Shown: positions 1-7,447 of the stretch, in pieces
How positions within the stretch are numbered: the first letter of the stretch is position 1
Layout of the letters: each line of letters starts with the position of its first letter
From: Vibrio fluvialis
Lineage (GTDB): Bacteria > Pseudomonadota > Gammaproteobacteria > Enterobacterales > Vibrionaceae
Direction of reading: 5' to 3'
NCBI RefSeq assembly: GCF_900460245.1
Contig: NZ_UHIP01000001.1
Coordinates: forward strand, 1,674,001 to 1,738,000
Length of the DNA stretch: 64,000 bases
Notes under the pieces: model-generated
What the model saw: the letters and a program-made list of their open reading frames with translations, nothing else
What the model was told of the DNA's origin: nothing
Database searches by the model: none
Made by a program: the position numbers and the translations under genes

Positions 1-1
1 C

Positions 2-271
2 ACCCATACATTGGCTTACGCCTGGGTCAGCCAGAAGGCGACCGAAGCCAAAGCGACCGCGACCGCGCTCTACTTGGTGCACTATTATGTGGGCGGCAGT
101 CTGGGCGGGTTCTATCTGCTGTATTGCTGGCAACATGGCGGCTGGGAGATGGTGACCGCTGGCGGCATGGTGTTGTATGCCGTGTTGTTTACCCTGTGTT
201 GGCGTCTGAGCCTGCGTCACAAAAGCAATGCAGCGACCAGCGCAACCACAGTGTTGAAATCTTCTCACTAA
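2..271 (+). CDS. MFS transporter, C-terminal fragment (runs in from the left edge)
   Basis: Open frame entering at the window edge; about 90 C-terminal residues are visible and the true start lies outside. The protein ends with two hydrophobic segments (around YYVGGSLGGFYLLYCW and MVTAGGMVLYAVLFTLCW), then a short basic and serine/threonine-rich tail, as in the last two helices of a 12-helix major facilitator transporter. The Ala-rich stretch followed by YLVHYYVGGSLGG resembles the arabinose-efflux/YnfM-type MFS group, but the substrate cannot be told from this fragment. It ends 46 nt before the DUF1415 gene on the same strand, with no obvious terminator between. Confidence 0.65.
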   Translation, partial: THTLAYAWVSQKATEAKATATALYLVHYYVGGSLGGFYLLYCWQHGGWEMVTAGGMVLYAVLFTLCWRLSLRHKSNAATSATTVLKSSH

Positions 272-317
272 GTTGTGTTATTCTTGCCGCGAAATTTAAA
301 ACAACGACGACAAGAAT

Positions 318-878
318 ATGAGCTCAACTACCGATAATCAGGCCGTCGCCGCCAGCGTAAACCAATGGTTAGACGATGTGGTGATTGGCCTGAACCTGTG
401 CCCGTTTGCGGCCAAACCTCAGCGCAACCAACAAATTAAGATTTGTGTCAGCAACGCAACCCGCGAAGAGGATCTGCTGCAGGACATTCTTGATCAACTG
501 CTGGAACTAGACACCAAAGAGCCGCAGGAGCTGGAAACCACTCTGGTCGTCGTGCCAGATATGCTGCAAGATTTCACCGACTACAACTTCTTTATCGACT
601 GGGTGGAAGCTCTGATTCGCCAGCAAGATTGGGAAGGCGTTTTTCAGGTCGCCACATTCCATCCGAATTACTACTTTGCTGGTACTGAGCCGGAAGATGC
701 GGAAAATCTCACCAACCGCGCGCCCTATCCGATCTTTCATCTGATCCGCGAAGAGAGTATGGAAAAAGTACTCAAACATTATCCGAATCCGGAAGCCATT
801 CCCGATACCAATATTGAACGCGTGTCAAACCTCACCGAAGCAGAACGTAAGGCCTTGTTCCCTTATCTGTTCCGCTAG
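318..878 (+). CDS. DUF1415 family protein
   Basis: A 186-residue soluble protein recognised as DUF1415, a widespread family of unknown function. Family hallmarks visible are the N-terminal WLDDVVIGLNLCPFA segment near residues 18-32 (conserved Cys-Pro), the central FTDYNFFIDWVEAL and the FQVATFHPNYYFAGT motif, then a NRAPYPIFHLIRE segment. The length is typical and the frame intact. There are no membrane segments or signal peptide. It may be read with the upstream MFS gene (46 nt gap), but nothing in the sequence indicates a shared function. Confidence 0.85.
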   Translation: MSSTTDNQAVAASVNQWLDDVVIGLNLCPFAAKPQRNQQIKICVSNATREEDLLQDILDQLLELDTKEPQELETTLVVVPDMLQDFTDYNFFIDWVEALIRQQDWEGVFQVATFHPNYYFAGTEPEDAENLTNRAPYPIFHLIREESMEKVLKHYPNPEAIPDTNIERVSNLTEAERKALFPYLFR

Positions 879-987
879 TGAAATGAACGGATTCGACGGT
901 AGAAAAGTGGGACATCCACCAAATCTTAATGGGATTTAACCGTTGAAAATGCTACTCTTACGCCATCATTCTTAGTGAGAGAATAAA

Positions 988-1338
988 ATGAGCAAATTAA
1001 CGACAGATATTCAAGCCAACCTTGAATTGTTCATCAAAGAATCCCAAGAGAACAACCTTGTTTGGGGTCTGCGTAATGAAGAAGGCTGGTTGTCTTGTGA
1101 ATCGACCGAGTTTGAAGACAGCGAAGTGATGCCCTTCTGGTCATCAAAAGAAGACGCGCAACTTCATAACGTCGAAGAGTGGGCCGATTTCGAAGTACTG
1201 GAAATCCCGCTGGATATCTTCGTTGAAGATTGGCTGATCACTCTGGGCGAAGATGGCGTGCTGGTTGGTACCAACTGGAACGCGAATCTGGATGGCAAAG
1301 AAGTTGAGCCTTCAGAACTCGCCAAGATGTATCTGTAA
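988..1338 (+). CDS. DUF2750 family protein
   Basis: A 116-residue acidic protein of the DUF2750 type. Family features seen are LVWGLRNEEGWLSCES near the N-terminus, MPFWSSKEDAQLHN in the middle and the conserved FVEDWLITLGEDGVLVGTNWN block. The biochemical role is unknown. It has its own short leader, a reasonable AGAGAA ribosome site before the ATG, and a hairpin terminator just downstream, so it looks monocistronic. Confidence 0.85.
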   Translation: MSKLTTDIQANLELFIKESQENNLVWGLRNEEGWLSCESTEFEDSEVMPFWSSKEDAQLHNVEEWADFEVLEIPLDIFVEDWLITLGEDGVLVGTNWNANLDGKEVEPSELAKMYL

Positions 1339-1347
1339 TCTCTTCTG

Positions 1348-1372
1348 TTAAGGCGCTCACTGCAGCGCCTTA
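1348..1372 (+). terminator. Rho-independent terminator after the DUF2750 gene
   Basis: Inverted repeat AAGGCGCT...AGCGCCTT with a short loop, followed by a T-rich tract, 10 nt after the stop codon. Confidence 0.7.
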
Positions 1373-1464
1373 ATTATTTCTGAACAACACGTTTTCTCTA
1401 CATAGCCGCTAATGGCAAGCTCTGCTACCATTGGCGCTTTATTTCAAGCAATCGGACTGAAAGC

Positions 1465-2040
1465 ATGCATTTATCTAAGCTGACGCAAGACATTTACGAT
1501 CACCTTTACCGCGACATCACTGAGTTTCGTAGCACGTTTGACCTGCCAGTCGCCACTCCAGCCAGCCTGGATGACAAAGCAGATACGCTGCACACCTCTC
1601 TGGCGATTGAAGAACTGACCGAACTTGCCGAAGCGGACAACAAAACTGAGCAAGCGGATGCGATCGTCGATAGCGTTTATGTACTGATGGGACGTCTGGT
1701 GCACCTGGGTGATGCCAAAGTCAGCGATAACCTGGCGATCAGCTACCTGATTGACCTGCTGCTGAACGTTGCTGCGAACCGTGGTATCGACTTCCTTCCT
1801 TGCTGGGACGAAGTTCACAGCTCAAACATGAGTAAAGTGTGCCGCAACGAACAAGAATACTCAGAAACTGAAGCTTTCTACGCAGAACAAGGCATCAAAC
1901 TGATGGCCGTGCAGAAAGGCGATTACATCATCGCAAAATGTGCGCAGGATTTTGTCTCTGAAGGTAAAACCATTCGTCAGGGCAAAGTACTGAAATCGGT
2001 TTACTACCGCCCTGCTGATCTGGCGAAGCTGACTCAATAA
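1465..2040 (+). CDS. MazG/PRA-PH-like nucleoside triphosphate pyrophosphohydrolase family protein
   Basis: A 191-residue soluble protein. Residues about 40-85 contain an all-alpha NTP pyrophosphohydrolase signature: SLAIEELTELAEADNKTEQADAIVDSVYVLMG, with the EExxEL and ExxDAIVD pattern that binds Mg2+ in MazG/HisE-type enzymes. A NRGIDFLPCWDEVHSSNMSK segment follows, typical of the larger members annotated as NTP pyrophosphohydrolase family (Cof-like/phosphoribosyl-ATP pyrophosphohydrolase-like). Likely activity is hydrolysis of a nucleotide to the monophosphate and PPi; the true substrate is unknown. It is a single gene with its own terminator. Confidence 0.7.
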   Translation: MHLSKLTQDIYDHLYRDITEFRSTFDLPVATPASLDDKADTLHTSLAIEELTELAEADNKTEQADAIVDSVYVLMGRLVHLGDAKVSDNLAISYLIDLLLNVAANRGIDFLPCWDEVHSSNMSKVCRNEQEYSETEAFYAEQGIKLMAVQKGDYIIAKCAQDFVSEGKTIRQGKVLKSVYYRPADLAKLTQ

Positions 2041-2061
2041 GCTCAGCATGCGAATAAAAAA

Positions 2062-2087
2062 AGCCAGAGTACTCTCTGGCTTCTTTT
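2062..2087 (+). terminator. Rho-independent terminator (serves both converging genes)
   Basis: Eight-base-pair perfect stem AGCCAGAG/CTCTGGCT with a TACT loop, A-rich on the left and T-rich on the right, so it can act on both strands. It lies between the MazG-like gene (+) and the zinc-ribbon gene (-). Confidence 0.8.
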
Positions 2088-2099
2088 GATCAGGTGGAA

Positions 2100-2366
2100 C
2101 TAGTCTTCGATCGTTTTATGACCGCAGTTTTCACAGATAAGGTGGCGAGAAAATTCGTCCATTGACGCAACAAAGCTTCCGAGCGCCCAACCTTTAACGG
2201 CACCCGCAATAAACTCTTTCCATTTTCTATGGGGATCATCCTGATAAGGGCTCGGCTTCCTCACCAGAATCACGATGTGATGCGTTTCCACGCCACACGG
2301 ATGACACAAGTGAACTTCCGTCTGTCTCAACATCATCTGCTGTCCTTTACTCCACCTACCAGCCAT
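2100..2366 (-). CDS. Small protein with two CxxC zinc-ribbon knuckles, function unknown
   Basis: An 88-residue protein. Two CxxC pairs are visible, CHPCGVETHH near residues 21-30 and CENCGHK near the C-terminus, so a zinc-ribbon fold is likely. Between them is a short moderately hydrophobic stretch (FIAGAVKGWALGSFVASM) that could be amphipathic. Its start codon shares one base with the stop of the upstream effector-binding-domain gene, so the two are almost certainly co-translated. I do not recognise the family and assign no function. Confidence 0.55.
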   Translation of the reverse strand: MAGRWSKGQQMMLRQTEVHLCHPCGVETHHIVILVRKPSPYQDDPHRKWKEFIAGAVKGWALGSFVASMDEFSRHLICENCGHKTIED

Positions 2367-2818
2367 TAAGCTTCCCGCAAAGCAATATACACGCTCACGG
2401 TATTCGCATTTTCATAATGCTCAAAATCGGTAGTGTATGCACGAGTGTGTTCGCACTCTTCGGCACTGAAATAACGCCATACTGACTGCCACGCTTCAAT
2501 TACCGCGGCAGGGAAATCACCTTGGGCAGTAAATTTCAGATAACTTCCCGGTTCGATAGTGACAGACTGCAGGGGGGCTTTTGCTTCTGCTACCTGATCT
2601 GATCCCATCAGCACATCGAACTCGCCGTTAACGTCCGATGCATAGTTGAAGTACACACTGTATGCACGGGCGCCAGCCGCATAGTCAATATGGACATTGG
2701 CGTCGACGTACGCGACATGAGCGGGTATTTTCGCCCGTTGAGGATTCATTTCATCCGCATTGCACGTTCGCAGCGTCAGTCCCCGAATCTCTTTTTGTGC
2801 CACCTTAACCTGTTCCAA
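2366..2818 (-). CDS. GyrI-like / AraC effector-binding domain protein
   Basis: A 150-residue protein that looks like a stand-alone effector-binding domain (GyrI-like or SOUL-type fold, as found C-terminal to AraC/MerR regulators). Features are the N-terminal beta strand VKVAQKEIRGLTLRT, a YVDANVHIDYAAGARAYSVYFNY block, PGSYLKFTAQGDFPAAVIEAWQSVW and FEHYENANTVSVYIALRE at the end. No helix-turn-helix is present. Start is a TTG: an AGGAG ribosome site sits about 6 nt upstream and no ATG/GTG in frame fits better. It overlaps the downstream zinc-ribbon gene by one base. Possible roles are small-molecule sequestration or toxin/gyrase protection; unproven. Confidence 0.65.
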   Translation of the reverse strand: MEQVKVAQKEIRGLTLRTCNADEMNPQRAKIPAHVAYVDANVHIDYAAGARAYSVYFNYASDVNGEFDVLMGSDQVAEAKAPLQSVTIEPGSYLKFTAQGDFPAAVIEAWQSVWRYFSAEECEHTRAYTTDFEHYENANTVSVYIALREA

Positions 2819-3120
2819 ACCCTGCTCCTGATTTTGAATGTTGTTGTCCTGCGCGATAACTCCGTTTACCCGCTTGGGTGAACTCGCTGTTTTTCATGAT
2901 AAATCACTCTACGCGCATCTTAAGCCATTCACTCTAACAATCATATGAAACCTATTGATTTAGCTGGGTCACACTATGAAAATTTGACTTGTCAGTGAGC
3001 TTCACTATCATACCCAACGACATATCCGTACGCGTTAACGTCAATCAACGCACTCGTTCTCATGTATATGAGCGCTGTGTGTTGATGTGTCTGCAAAGTA
3101 CGCAGTGCGGAGATCTGTTT
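2819..3120. other. Divergent intergenic region (about 300 nt)
   Basis: Holds the promoters for the leftward effector-binding-domain gene and the rightward MFS gene. A 30-codon leftward ATG ORF (2897-2805) is present but overlaps the TTG start of the real gene and has no family resemblance. No terminator or clear operator seen. Confidence 0.5.
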
Positions 3121-4278
3121 ATGAATCACAAACCCTCCTTTCTTGTCATCCTGTCGCTGATCTTTATTGCGGGGTTTTCCCTGCGACCCGGCATCACCTC
3201 CATCGCTCCGGCTCTATCCGAGATTCAAACGCATTTTCAAGTGCCTGAGAGTTTATTGGGATTACTGACCGCTATTCCGGTCATGTGTATGGGGCTGCTC
3301 TCTCCCCTTGCCCATTGGGTGGCACAACGCGCAGGAATAAAGATGACGTTGTTGATCGGTTTTATGTTGGTAGCCGTTGGTGAAACGCTTCGTGTGCAGA
3401 CATACTGGTTCAGCGTTCTGCTGTTCACATCTCTGTTGGTGGGGATTGGTGATGCGCTGATTAGGCCAGTGCTGTCTGGCTTTATCAAGCAGCACTCAGG
3501 GCGATATACGCCACTTGCAATTGGTTGGTATGCTGCATCCATGGGCATCGGTTCTGGCTGTGCGGCGATTCTGACCACGCCTGTTGGCTCCGCTTTGGGC
3601 GGTTTTGAGTTTGGCCTTGCGATTTGGGCCCTGCCAACGCTGCTGAGTCTGATTGCCTTTTCAACAGGCATGCCATCCCGTGAACAAGATTCTTACTCTG
3701 TAGTCAACGTTGTACTGGTGGTTAAACGATCTCTGATCATCGCGTTAACGCTATTGTTTGGCCTTCAATCAGGATTGAATTACGCCATCGCGGCGTGGTT
3801 GCCGCAATGGTTGATCGCTCAGGGCGAAAGCGCAACTGCTGCCAATCAGTGCACCTTTGTGTTTATCATCATCGGTACACTTACCAGCCTTAGCTATCCG
3901 CTGTTTGTTGCTTCACTGCGTCATAGCGAAAGCAGAACCGTTTTGTTGGCCACGGCGCTGTTGACCCTCGCTCCAATCTGCTATGTAGCCAACGGTCCTG
4001 TTTGGTTGTTGATAGGATTACTCAGCATGAGCATTGGTATTTTCTTCCCGTTGGTACTGCAACTGCCGTTGGCAGTAACGCATACACCAACCGACGCTAT
4101 TCGTCTGTCCGGCATCGTTCAAAGCTTAGGATATTTGCTTGGCGGTCTCGCGCCTGCGGCTGTCGGGGTGATGGCCAAGCAGTATGGCGTCATAGACGCT
4201 TTGGATGGAATCGTCCTGATCATCACCTTGAGTATGACAGTGACCGCGGGGTGCCTGGCTTATTGGCTGAAGCGATAA
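3121..4278 (+). CDS. MFS transporter, CynX/NimT family
   Basis: A 385-residue inner-membrane protein with about 12 hydrophobic segments. The start GFSLRPGITSIAPALSEIQ (residues about 18-36) is the signature of the CynX/NimT (YycB, cyanate/2-nitroimidazole) branch of the major facilitator superfamily, with LSPLAHWVAQRAGIK as the loop 2-3 motif. The ATG at 3121 is chosen because a GGAG site lies 8 nt upstream and it places the first helix near the N-terminus; a longer frame exists but adds a non-membrane leader. Substrate is unknown. The convergent downstream gene is separated by a strong terminator. Confidence 0.8.
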   Translation: MNHKPSFLVILSLIFIAGFSLRPGITSIAPALSEIQTHFQVPESLLGLLTAIPVMCMGLLSPLAHWVAQRAGIKMTLLIGFMLVAVGETLRVQTYWFSVLLFTSLLVGIGDALIRPVLSGFIKQHSGRYTPLAIGWYAASMGIGSGCAAILTTPVGSALGGFEFGLAIWALPTLLSLIAFSTGMPSREQDSYSVVNVVLVVKRSLIIALTLLFGLQSGLNYAIAAWLPQWLIAQGESATAANQCTFVFIIIGTLTSLSYPLFVASLRHSESRTVLLATALLTLAPICYVANGPVWLLIGLLSMSIGIFFPLVLQLPLAVTHTPTDAIRLSGIVQSLGYLLGGLAPAAVGVMAKQYGVIDALDGIVLIITLSMTVTAGCLAYWLKR

Positions 4279-4297
4279 CGCTCCTTTCGTGAGGCTC

Positions 4298-4333
4298 AGC
4301 ACTGCTTAGTCTTGGTACTAAGCAGTGCTTTTA
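4298..4333. terminator. Strong bidirectional terminator
   Basis: Thirteen-base-pair stem AGCACTGCTTAGT/ACTAAGCAGTGCT with a CTTGGT loop and a T-rich tract, between the converging MFS and GNAT genes. Confidence 0.85.
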
Positions 4334-4813
4334 CTTCAACCATTTATACATCACCAGGCTATCCACATAACCTAAACGGCCATGCCGGTAGGCTTTAGGC
4401 AATCTGCCGATAATCGTAAACCCCAGTTTCTGCCATAAGCTCACTGCGATTTCGTTAGTCGAAACCACACTGTTGAACTGCATCGCTTCAAAGCCAAGCG
4501 CCAAGGCTTGTTGCTGTGAATCTTCACACATTTGGCGCGCGATCCCTTTTCCCCGGGCCTCATCTGCGACCATATAGCCGCAATTACAAATGTGATTGCT
4601 CGGCCCCATCGCGTTGGGTTTGATGTAATACGTTCCCAGAACTGCATCACCGTCAACATAGACGTAAGTCTTCAGCGGCGCTTCACACCACAATTGATAC
4701 GCTTGGTCTTGGGTCATGTGCGGATCATAGGCATACGTTTCTTGAGCCTGAATGATGCGTGAAAATGTTGGCCAGAAGGATGCAAAATCCGCTCGGTTGA
4801 TTTCCCTTAACAC
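4331..4813 (-). CDS. GNAT family N-acetyltransferase
   Basis: A 160-residue acetyl-CoA-dependent N-acetyltransferase. The acetyl-CoA pyrophosphate loop is seen as EARGKGIARQM around residues 88-98, preceded by the beta4 strand NCGYMVAD, and followed by the family pattern EAMQFNSVVSTNEIAVSLWQKLGFTIIGRLPKAYRH (the NxxAxxLYxKxGF equivalent). Length and architecture are complete. The acceptor substrate cannot be predicted. Monocistronic, with the terminator on its 3' side shared with the converging MFS gene. Confidence 0.8.
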   Translation of the reverse strand: MLREINRADFASFWPTFSRIIQAQETYAYDPHMTQDQAYQLWCEAPLKTYVYVDGDAVLGTYYIKPNAMGPSNHICNCGYMVADEARGKGIARQMCEDSQQQALALGFEAMQFNSVVSTNEIAVSLWQKLGFTIIGRLPKAYRHGRLGYVDSLVMYKWLK

Positions 4814-4989
4814 TTAACGTCTCCCTGATGACATAGTTTGGTGAGTTGGGTTACTTTCAGCGTTGTTTTTTAACTCAACCCTCAAATAAGCCGCGTTTCA
4901 CAGTACCATATCTTGTGAATCGTTTTTGAATGTTTTGTTGTGTGACTGTGACGTGCGATTTTTCTTGGCTAAGCGGATAGAATTCATAT

Positions 4990-5002
4990 GCACTCCGTGC
5001 AA
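4990..5002. promoter_or_regulatory. Dyad TGCACTCCGTGCA upstream of the 76-residue gene
   Basis: A perfect inverted repeat TGCAC-N3-GTGCA about 20 nt before the start codon of the gene at 5023. It could be an operator overlapping the promoter; the regulator is not known. Confidence 0.35.
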
Positions 5003-5022
5003 TAGAATAAAAAGGGAGTTAC

Positions 5023-5253
5023 ATGAAAACGCTTATCTATGAAACTTTGATTAGCCTTGCTAGCCAAGAACCTGAACAACACGCCCAGATCCGACAAAAT
5101 CTTTACGAGCAGTTAGATTTGCCGTTCGATAAGCAACTGGCGTTGTATTCTTGTGCGCTTGGTCCTGCCAGCTCCGGAAAACTTGAGAGTTCTGAAGGCA
5201 TTCATAATGCTGTGGATTGCGCGGTTAAACTACTGGAAACCCCAGAGCATTAA
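5023..5253 (+). CDS. Small conserved-looking protein of unknown function
   Basis: A 76-residue soluble protein, mostly helical in appearance, with no Cys motif except two isolated cysteines, no signal peptide and no membrane segment. It is supported as real by an excellent ribosome site (AAAGGGAG, 5-6 nt before ATG), a rho-independent terminator just after the stop, and codon use like its neighbours. I do not recognise the family. It has its own promoter region, containing a TGCAC-N3-GTGCA dyad. Confidence 0.7.
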   Translation: MKTLIYETLISLASQEPEQHAQIRQNLYEQLDLPFDKQLALYSCALGPASSGKLESSEGIHNAVDCAVKLLETPEH

Positions 5254-5272
5254 TCAAGTCCACCTCTCACTC

Positions 5273-5300
5273 ACGGCCCAATCCCCCAGGGCCGTTTTTG
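5273..5300 (+). terminator. Rho-independent terminator after the 76-residue gene
   Basis: Stem ACGGCCC/GGGCCGT followed by TTTTT, 20 nt after the stop codon. Confidence 0.8.
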
Positions 5301-5386
5301 TTTCTCACTTCCCTTGTATCCCGAATGCCCTAGGTATCAGTTCATACACATTGGTACTATGCTTTGCTTTTGCTTAGAAAACGAAC

Positions 5387-5458
5387 AAAAAAAGGCCACC
5401 TTGGGAGCAAGGTGGCTAAGGAGACTATAAAAAGCCTAACAAGAACGAGAATGTATCG
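5387..5458 (-). ncRNA. Candidate sigma-54-dependent small RNA (about 72 nt)
   Basis: Read leftward, a textbook -24/-12 promoter (5485-5469) is followed about 12 nt later by a non-coding stretch that ends in an 8-bp GC-rich hairpin (5395-5402 with 5409-5416) and seven T residues (5393-5387), i.e. an intrinsic terminator on this strand. There is no ORF in the predicted transcript. The unpaired part carries GTCTCCTTAG, complementary to Shine-Dalgarno-like AAGGAG sequences, as is common in Hfq-type regulatory RNAs. The element lies between the 76-residue gene (+) and btuD (-). The hairpin may also end btuD read-through, so the alternative is simply a btuCD terminator. I do not recognise a named RNA family. 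Confidence 0.5.
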
Positions 5459-5468
5459 ATCTTACTAA

Positions 5469-5485
5469 TGCCATTTGCGTGCCAA
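5469..5485 (-). promoter_or_regulatory. Sigma-54 (-24/-12) promoter candidate
   Basis: On the minus strand the sequence reads TTGGCACGCAAATGGCA. The GG and GC dinucleotides are exactly 10 nt apart and the -24 box matches the consensus TTGGCACG completely; only one base of the -12 box (TGGC for TTGC) differs. Start of transcription is predicted near 5458. Confidence 0.6.
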
Positions 5486-5578
5486 CTTTTTAAAACTTAT
5501 TAAGCCATTGATTTTAAATAAAAATAAGAATATGTCGTAAAAATGAGTGATTACTCCAAAGTGGTAGCCGACCCAAAA

Positions 5579-5596
5579 TTGTGCTCTGTGCACCAA
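5579..5596. promoter_or_regulatory. Imperfect dyad upstream of the sigma-54 promoter
   Basis: TTGTGC-N6-GCACCAA type inverted repeat about 95-110 nt upstream of the -24 box, ending at the btuD stop codon. This is a plausible distance for a bacterial enhancer-binding protein site, but the match to a known activator is not clear. Confidence 0.3.
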
Positions 5597-5598
5597 AA

Positions 5599-6354
5599 TT
5601 AGTCGAAAACTAAGTAAGGTTTCCCTTCCACTTCGACGCGCTTCACAGAAGTTTCAAACACTTGAGCCAGATTTTGCTCCGTGAGAACGTTTTGTGGAGT
5701 GTCAACACAGTGCACAACCCCCTGACTGAGGAGCAACACCTTGTCAGCATGGCGTAGCGAACGATTGAGGTCGTGGTTAGCCATGATTACCGTGATGCCT
5801 TTAGCGGCAACCTGCTGAATCAGTGAATACAGCAATCCTTCCTGAGCGATGTCCAGCGGTGCCGCCGGCTCATCCAAAATGAGCAACTTGGCGTAAGGAT
5901 TCAGTGACGGCCAAATTTGCAGGCAACTGCCTGCAAGACGCACTCGTTGCCATTCTCCCCCGGATAAACGGTGGATCGAGCGATGCAGCTTATCGTTGAT
6001 GTTCAGCAGCCCAGTGATGAAAGTAATGACCTGATTGACATCATCCCCTTTCTCAGCAGCGCACGCTGGCAGTGACAAAGCCAGATATTGAAATACGTCG
6101 AGATTGAACGCAGGCTTTTCACTCTGGGAGAGATACGCGCGATGCAGCGCCAGTTCACTCAGGGATGCCGCGCGCACATCCATATTCGCGATATGAATGT
6201 CACCAACACTGTCCAACACGCCGGACAGCGCAGCCAGCAAAGTGCTTTTTCCGCTACCGTTCGGGCCGACAACATGTAGAATTTCGCCTGGCTGACAGTC
6301 AAACGACAACGGCAGCAGGCGTGATTCCACGTGTAAGCTCTTAATGCGAATCAT
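5599..6354 (-). CDS. btuD: Vitamin B12 ABC transporter, ATP-binding subunit BtuD
   Basis: A 251-residue ABC ATPase that powers import of cobalamin across the inner membrane with BtuC and the periplasmic BtuF (not in this window). Walker [10 protein letters not shown] is at residues 30-38, the signature LSGGE at 130-134, Walker B LLILDEP around 157-163 and the switch histidine in [14 protein letters not shown]. The [13 protein letters not shown] region near the C-terminus fits the BtuD/FecE-type subfamily. Its start lies 14 nt inside the end of btuC, so the two subunits are translationally coupled. A candidate small-RNA terminator about 180 nt downstream could also end this transcript. Confidence 0.93.
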   Translation of the reverse strand: MIRIKSLHVESRLLPLSFDCQPGEILHVVGPNGSGKSTLLAALSGVLDSVGDIHIANMDVRAASLSELALHRAYLSQSEKPAFNLDVFQYLALSLPACAAEKGDDVNQVITFITGLLNINDKLHRSIHRLSGGEWQRVRLAGSCLQIWPSLNPYAKLLILDEPAAPLDIAQEGLLYSLIQQVAAKGITVIMANHDLNRSLRHADKVLLLSQGVVHCVDTPQNVLTEQNLAQVFETSVKRVEVEGKPYLVFD

Positions 6355-7336
6355 GACTTTTCACCAACATCCAGATGAAAACAGGCGCGCCGAGTGTGGT
6401 TGTCACAACACCGAGCGGTAGCTCTGCCGAATCCAAGGCCAAACGGGCGATGGTGTCAGCAAAAACCAGCAACAGAGCACCACAGATAGCGGAGAGTGGC
6501 AGCAGCATGCGGTTTTCGGTACCGAATGCCAAGCGCAACAAATGTGGCACCACCAATCCGACAAAACCGATCACGCCACCAAGTGCGACTGCCGCACCAA
6601 CAAGTACCGACACCGCGAGGATCAGTTTCCAGCGCAGCGTTATCACATCTACTCCGAGTTGCTTGGCGTGGGTTTCGCCCAGCATCAGTTTATCGAGTGT
6701 TTTACCCTGTAAAACCAGCCAGACGATGACTGGCACAGCGACTAAGGATAACGTGTGTTGGTACCAACTGGCACCACCGATACTGCCCATCAGCCAGTAC
6801 ATCAGTTGGCGCAGACTCAAATCATCACTGAAATAAAAAGCCCAGGTGACCACCGCACCCGATAAGATCCCCAGTGCGACTCCAACCAGCAACAACCGAG
6901 TGGTTGTCAGGCGCATCGCCTTCGCAATCGAGACCAGCAACAGAGTAAACAACAGCGAACCGGCAATCGCCGAGAGCATAAAGCCGATAGGAGTGGCGGC
7001 TGCGGGAAAGAAAAACAGCAAAATCACCATCGCCACACTGGCACCGCCTGAGATACCAATAATCCCCGGCTCAGCGAGGACATTGCCCAGCAAGACCTGA
7101 AGCGTTGCCCCGGAAACGGCCAGGGCGGCACCGATCACCATCGCTGCAACCAGACGTGGAAGACGCAGTTCAACCACCAGCTGTTGCTCCAACGGCGACA
7201 TCGCAGAAAAAGGAGAAATGAAGATTTCGCCGACCATCACATAGGCGGCACTGGCAACCAGAAGCAAGACCAGCATGATGAGCGCAGCGCGCTGCCAGCG
7301 ACGCTGTTTTTGTTGTAGAAGCTGACTAAAATCCAT
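6341..7336 (-). CDS. btuC: Vitamin B12 ABC transporter, permease BtuC
   Basis: A 331-residue polytopic membrane protein of the FecCD/BtuC family, with about ten hydrophobic segments. Family motifs are [24 protein letters not shown] near residues 57-80, the [10 protein letters not shown] loop, and the C-terminal [16 protein letters not shown] motif that includes the loop contacting the ATPase. Final helix [21 protein letters not shown] is typical. It forms the B12 channel with BtuD. The preceding gene astE is followed by a hairpin ending about 35 nt before this start, so btuCD may have its own promoter or depend on read-through. No cobalamin riboswitch is visible upstream. Confidence 0.93.
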   Translation of the reverse strand: MDFSQLLQQKQRRWQRAALIMLVLLLVASAAYVMVGEIFISPFSAMSPLEQQLVVELRLPRLVAAMVIGAALAVSGATLQVLLGNVLAEPGIIGISGGASVAMVILLFFFPAAATPIGFMLSAIAGSLLFTLLLVSIAKAMRLTTTRLLLVGVALGILSGAVVTWAFYFSDDLSLRQLMYWLMGSIGGASWYQHTLSLVAVPVIVWLVLQGKTLDKLMLGETHAKQLGVDVITLRWKLILAVSVLVGAAVALGGVIGFVGLVVPHLLRLAFGTENRMLLPLSAICGALLLVFADTIARLALDSAELPLGVVTTTLGAPVFIWMLVKSHDSH

Positions 7337-7370
7337 GCAGTACTCAGGTAAATGGTCGGCGCCAGAAAGA

Positions 7371-7402
7371 AGATTGGCTTAACCATAACGTTAAGCCAAT
7401 CA
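7371..7402 (-). terminator. Hairpin terminator after astE
   Basis: Ten-base-pair perfect stem ATTGGCTTAA/TTAAGCCAAT with an 8-nt loop, followed leftward by a T-rich tract. It lies between astE and btuC. Confidence 0.7.
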
Positions 7403-7447
7403 AATAGAAAGTGTTAGTTGTCCACCCTCAACGGGGTTGCTCAGCCC

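Noticed and set aside
2805..2897. Leftward 30-codon ATG ORF overlapping the start of the effector-binding-domain gene
   Set aside because: It runs in another frame across the TTG start and ribosome site of the longer, family-matching gene, and shows no recognisable motif.
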